Assembly: GCF_021130785.1 (NCBI RefSeq) | Contig: NC_060207.1 | Location: 106,056,001-106,120,000 of the forward strand | Direction: 5' to 3' | From: Homalodisca vitripennis | Taxonomy: Eukaryota > Arthropoda > Insecta > Hemiptera > Cicadellidae | Length of the DNA stretch: 64,000 nucleotides | Part shown: positions 60,523 to 64,000 of the stretch, piece after piece | Layout of the letters: each line of letters opens with the position of its first letter | How positions within the stretch are numbered: the first letter of the stretch is position 1 | Notes under the pieces: generated by a model | Told to the model about the DNA's origin: nothing | What the model saw: only the letters and a program-made list of their open reading frames with translations | Databases searched by the model: none | Made by a program: the position numbers and the translations under genes

Positions 60523-61191
60523 TATTGTTCCAGAATGTCTACCACATACGTACGAACATTTAGACCAGCCCTACGTAAACTCGCCAATTCTGTGCGAGCC
60601 TTAAAAAATACCACCCCAAAACATAATCAACTCACCTTTAAAAGGATCTCTTCCTGATATACAGGCTTCAGAAAACCTTTCTCCTTCACGTCGCCACATA
60701 CGTTGACGCCCATCAGAACCAAACAGTTTTACTCTGGTCTCGTCTGTAAAAAGTACACACGCTTCCAATCTTGCAATGTCCAATGCCGATGTACTCGAGC
60801 AATTTGTAGGCGAGCGCTTTGATGATCTCTGGTACGTCTTGGGCCTGTACCAGGTCTCATACTTGCAACGAATGGTTCGAGCAGAAATATTGAGTCCACG
60901 TTTGAGACACATATTGAGACACATTTCTAATGTAGATCGGTCTTGTAACGGCCCAATTTTTCAAAGTACTAAGTCACAAAAACTTATCACTTTTCGGTTA
61001 GTGGCACTGGGATGGCCTTCCGCACGCCTCCTACAATCACAACCAGTGTCACGGAATCGAGAGACTGCCCTACTAACTGTGATGCGATGTACACCTACCC
61101 GCATGGCGACTGCACTATTAGAAAGTCCAGCTTCCACCAAAGCCCTCACTCTGATCGACTCGGATGCGGTTAAAAACCGATACTGATCCAT
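60523..61191 (-). pseudogene. Tc1-type transposase, truncated relic
   Basis: From ATG 61191 the frame encodes the N-terminal helix-turn-helix: ESIRVRALVEAGLSNSAVAM and VHRITVSRAVSRFRDTG, typical of Tc1/IS630 transposases. After one or more stops the same frame resumes (60924-60601) with LFTDETRVKLFGSDGRQRMW, containing the first catalytic Asp, then WRREGERF and MFWGGI. A frameshift near 60610 leads to ARTELASLRR and VVDILEQ. Homology then ends at about 60523. The second Asp block (QDNARPH type) and the SPDLNPIE block are absent. No terminal inverted repeat was found at the right end near 61200. The enzyme would be a cut-and-paste TA-targeting transposase; this copy is dead. Confidence 0.9.
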
Positions 61192-61203
61192 AATGACAGA
61201 AAA

Positions 61204-61530
61204 CTAACCACACCACACTACAGTAGAATAAAAATGATTGAGAAAGCCTTCCTTACGAGGCCGAACATAGAGATTAGATAAGATGGACAAAGGTATAATT
61301 GATAAGGGTAACATTCCCCAGTGACTGGTTTTATCTGAGTAGAATGTTATTTCCTTATCACTTATACGTCTTATCCGTTGTTCTTGGAAGACACAATAAA
61401 CAAATGAAAGCAAACCAATACTAAATATTTGCTTATACTGTTTTATTTGCTAAAATATAAAGGCGTGAGTTAATTGTGACCAGGTTTTTATATCTATTTA
61501 ATCTATATATATATATTTGTTATATTTTAT
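61204..61530. other. Flank of the Tc1 relic, no supported gene
   Basis: It may include the element's 5' end, but I could not find a terminal repeat. A short TA run lies at 61505-61516. Confidence 0.4.
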
Positions 61531-61559
61531 TTATATTTGTATTAGAACAGCTGTGTTGT

Positions 61560-61860
61560 GAGCTGCGATATTTACCGACATTTAACTCCCGCTCATCACA
61601 ACATGTCGGGAATCCGGAAATAAATAGAAAGTATGGCCCGCACTGTGACAAGGCACAGTAAAAGTGGAGAGAAAGCGAAACTGAACGTTTTTGTCCATAC
61701 GGCCATTTAAAGTTGAGCCATTTGCATGTCGACCCCGAGAGAGCAAGAGAGTAGTCGACCCGCACCACTCACCAATTTGTTTGTAATCCTGTTTGTGTTG
61801 GTGGATTGCTCTAATGGACTCCCCTCTTCGTGTCAAGAGTTGGGCTTTTATTTTTATGGA
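61560..61860. other. GC-balanced block, unidentified
   Basis: Less AT-rich than its surroundings, with overlapping minus-strand frames of 82 and 104 codons that are Ser/Arg/His-rich without motifs. Contains CCCGAGAGAGCAAGAGAG, a GAGA-factor-like run, and TAGTCGAC/GTCGACC near-palindromic sites. It could be a regulatory region, a first exon or a transposon fragment. Confidence 0.25.
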
Positions 61861-62441
61861 AAATGTTTTAATCGGACATTTTAATTTGAATAGCAATCAA
61901 TGTTTATACCGGATGTAGTTGTTGCATGCATACTATAGTATTTTCGCAAAGGGGTCTAGCACTTTGTCCACAAGTTACAAGACTAAGGAGAGTAAATAAT
62001 TAGCTCCGTAGTCAGTATTGGTAAAGAAACAGACGGCATTTATCCTTGAATCGATTGAAATATTCTATAATTGCAGTCTATATATGCTTTCTACTGATTT
62101 AGTATAATAACCTGATTAATATAACTTCGAACTCTGGCTCAAGCACGGAACATTTATACTCTAACAAGCGATACTTTTACTATCAAGTTCCGTGTTAGTG
62201 CAATAAATAGTATCGAGCTGACACTACATGATGAGAACAGAGATCATTTATTTAATCAGTCTAGTATGTAGTTTTATTCTACTTGACTACTTTTGTCTCA
62301 GTTTTATTGTTTGAGATCTAAATGTCTCTTATAAACCTAACAAACATATGCATAATAACAGTACAAACAATAAACATAAGTTATAAGATTTCAAGTATGA
62401 AAGCTAAATAGTATTAACTATCAAATGATAAATTTACCATT
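61861..62441. other. AT-rich DNA, no supported gene
   Basis: Nothing recognised. Confidence 0.45.
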
Positions 62442-62702
62442 TTATATCGGCGATGACGGGATTTGACAATAAATAGAGAAACCCCTGTTATAAAGACCCG
62501 ACAGGGCTCTCACAAAGTCGTGTTGTGGTCCCTTCGTCTGACCGTTTGTGTGCTGACTCTTGATTCTTAAAACTTGCACTTGGTCCAAGGAAGATCCTAT
62601 TGATATTGAGGCAAGCGTTGAAATAGCAGTCTGCCCGTTCACTGCAATAACTATATCGTTTTGTCGGGTTCTTGGATTTTCCATTGCATCGCTAAAATAC
62701 AT
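62442..62702 (-). CDS. Unrecognised 86-codon minus-strand frame
   Basis: The frame starts with an ATG at 62702, with a second ATG seven codons further giving MENPRTRQNDIVIAVNG. Composition is balanced (Ser, Thr, Gln, Ile, Val), with NGQTAISTLASISIGSSLDQ and HDFVRALSGLYNRGFSIY segments. It is less AT-rich than its flanks. No domain, signal peptide or membrane segment is obvious, and no promoter, splice or polyadenylation signal decides the case. It could be a small gene, an exon or a transposon piece. Confidence 0.22.
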   Translation of the reverse strand: MYFSDAMENPRTRQNDIVIAVNGQTAISTLASISIGSSLDQVQVLRIKSQHTNGQTKGPQHDFVRALSGLYNRGFSIYCQIPSSPI

Positions 62703-63014
62703 TTTAAACTTGTTTAAACATGTTTTGTCTTAAAATACAAATTGGGAACTGTATTAGTTTATTTTCTGTGGGACTTTGTTAAGGAAAATTGGTGTTGTAT
62801 GTTAAATGAAACCGTATTGGGATTTATAGTTTTTTAACTACCTAAACATAGGACCTCCATAAAATAATGTTCTAAAGCATTACAAGTCTTATTTTTACAG
62901 TATACTTATATTTATAAACTATAATTATATAGCTACAATTTTTTCACAGTTGTAACAAATATATTACAATTAATATAAACATATAAGTTAAGAATACAGT
63001 TAAGAGATCTGTCA
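62703..63014. other. AT-rich DNA, no supported feature
   Basis: Nothing recognised. Confidence 0.5.
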
Positions 63015-63160
63015 CGTGGTAGGCTTCGATTAGGACAGCACGAGGGACATGCACAACCATCGAACTCAATCTTCTCAATGTAGAAATTAATTTCGTGCAA
63101 AATTCCAAGTTCATAGCTTAGTTTATTTTCGAGATATTCCTCTAAGTGGTAAGGTTCAAT
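63015..63160 (+). repeat. Dispersed repeat family, partial copy D
   Basis: CACGTGGTAGGCTTCGATTA, AATGTAGAAATTAATTTCGT, AAGTTCATAGCTTAGTTTAT and TTTTCGAGATAT follow in the order seen in copies B and C (AGGCTTCGCTG, TGTAGAAATTAA, AAGTTCATAGCTCATTT, TTCGAGATAT). Only a partial, diverged copy is present. Confidence 0.5.
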
Positions 63161-64000
63161 AACGTTTAGTCATACATAATTTATATTCCTTTACATCTTT
63201 ATTGCATATATAATAAATAAACTACTGTACACTGTAAAAAAATTAAACTTAAAAATATAAAGCATAACTGACACAGTAAAGAACACAATTAGATCAAATT
63301 AAATCCAGCAATTTTGAAAAACTACAAGATAAACGTAACGTTTCTATGGTTTCAGAGCTTCTCCTGCTGGACCTCGCAGTTTAATATAAATACCCGTTAC
63401 TACGTGACCTGGACTAATGTCTACAACAGCTTCATTCTGTTGTTGAAGCAGACTACAGGAATACTGTTTTACAGCTATATAAAGGTGCTATAATAATACA
63501 AAGTATTTTCATATAAACGTTAATATGTGTAATATAATAATATTTCAAGAGTGAGAAAAGAGTTGCTCGTAAATCATGCTCTTTAACATCTGACAATAGG
63601 AATGATTTTATTTTTTTAACGTTCAGTAATTCAAATTAAATCCTCTTTCTAAAGTGCCTTAAAAGATTGAAAACCATGAAGCAGCTGAGTTTGAGTTTTT
63701 ATGGTTATCATCGAGTTACCATGGATGGTTTTGAGGTATAGGAATTTATAAAAAATCAGTTTCTATTGTGTTTTACTCGGAAATAAACTATTAGTGTTTT
63801 CTTAAAGACAATAATATTAAAATTAAAAGCCTTTCAGGTCTTTTTATTTAATAATCCTAAAACAGTTGAAAACTAACTTTAAGAAAAGATTAAATAATCT
63901 AATGCAACTGATTAACAATTCGTATATTGCGTGGAAAACACCTAATATTAATAAATCTAAAAATTTCCATTCATTCTCCATCTACATCTATTTCTAATAT
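63161..64000. other. AT-rich DNA, no supported gene
   Basis: No protein-like frame, repeat or island was seen to the window end. Confidence 0.45.

Noticed and set aside
60776..61186. 136-codon plus-strand frame
   Set aside because: Antisense shadow of the Tc1 transposase relic.

Overview
The window looks like AT-rich (about 30% GC by eye) intergenic or intronic DNA from an arthropod, most likely an insect. I favour a hemipteran-like genome at low confidence. The evidence is the repeat content: relics of Tc1 and mariner transposases (the latter of the type with an N-terminal DUF4817-like domain), a Ty3/gypsy gag-protease relic, a TTAA-flanked piggyBac-like element, tRNA-derived repeats, and long (TA)n and (CA)n microsatellites. 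I found no complete protein-coding gene and no bacterial, organellar or CRISPR feature. Every longer open frame is either a broken transposase/retroelement piece or an isolated frame of 60-125 codons. Three short minus-strand frames could be exons or gene relics (15998-16249, 20483-20612, 33153-33337); 62442-62702 is a fourth, weaker one.

Layout. 1-5.1 kb: unannotated DNA, then a nested palindrome (3136-3202), a piggyBac-like non-autonomous element (3306-4352) and a 569-bp foldback element (4451-5019). 5-14.5 kb: microsatellites, an 80-bp direct duplication (9505/9885), and the 3' tail of a probable non-LTR element with TTCTA repeats (near 10.5 kb). 14.5-22 kb: mostly featureless, with a degraded element and two exon-like frames. 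22.6-25 kb: the only clear GC- and CpG-rich island, with an arthropod-type initiator, a partial DPE, an ATG-free putative first exon and a splice donor, and 2 kb further a TATA box with an octamer site. This is the best candidate for the 5' end of a real gene, transcribed rightwards. 26.3-28.2 kb: a very homogeneous 139-bp satellite, 14 copies.

31-32.4 kb, 43.5-45 kb and 63 kb hold copies of one dispersed repeat family. The first copy has expanded part of itself into a 4 x 136 bp minisatellite. 38.1-38.8 kb: gag-protease relic. 53.2-54.5 kb: a near full-length but inactivated mariner-superfamily element with perfect 26-bp terminal repeats, sitting between two halves of a (TA)n tract. Directly beside it a 257-bp unit is tandemly duplicated. 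Each copy carries a cloverleaf-competent tRNA-like sequence framed by a 17-bp inverted repeat. 56.1-56.6 kb: second mariner-type relic. 57.8-58.0 kb: 32-bp tandem repeat. 60.2-61.2 kb: Tc1 transposase relic whose 3' half is replaced by an LTR-like sequence.

Overall this is a repeat-rich stretch with layered transposon insertions. There is no operon-like or pathway logic between genes. The most unusual structures are the tRNA-in-inverted-repeat unit, the homogeneous 139-bp array and the minisatellite born inside a dispersed repeat.
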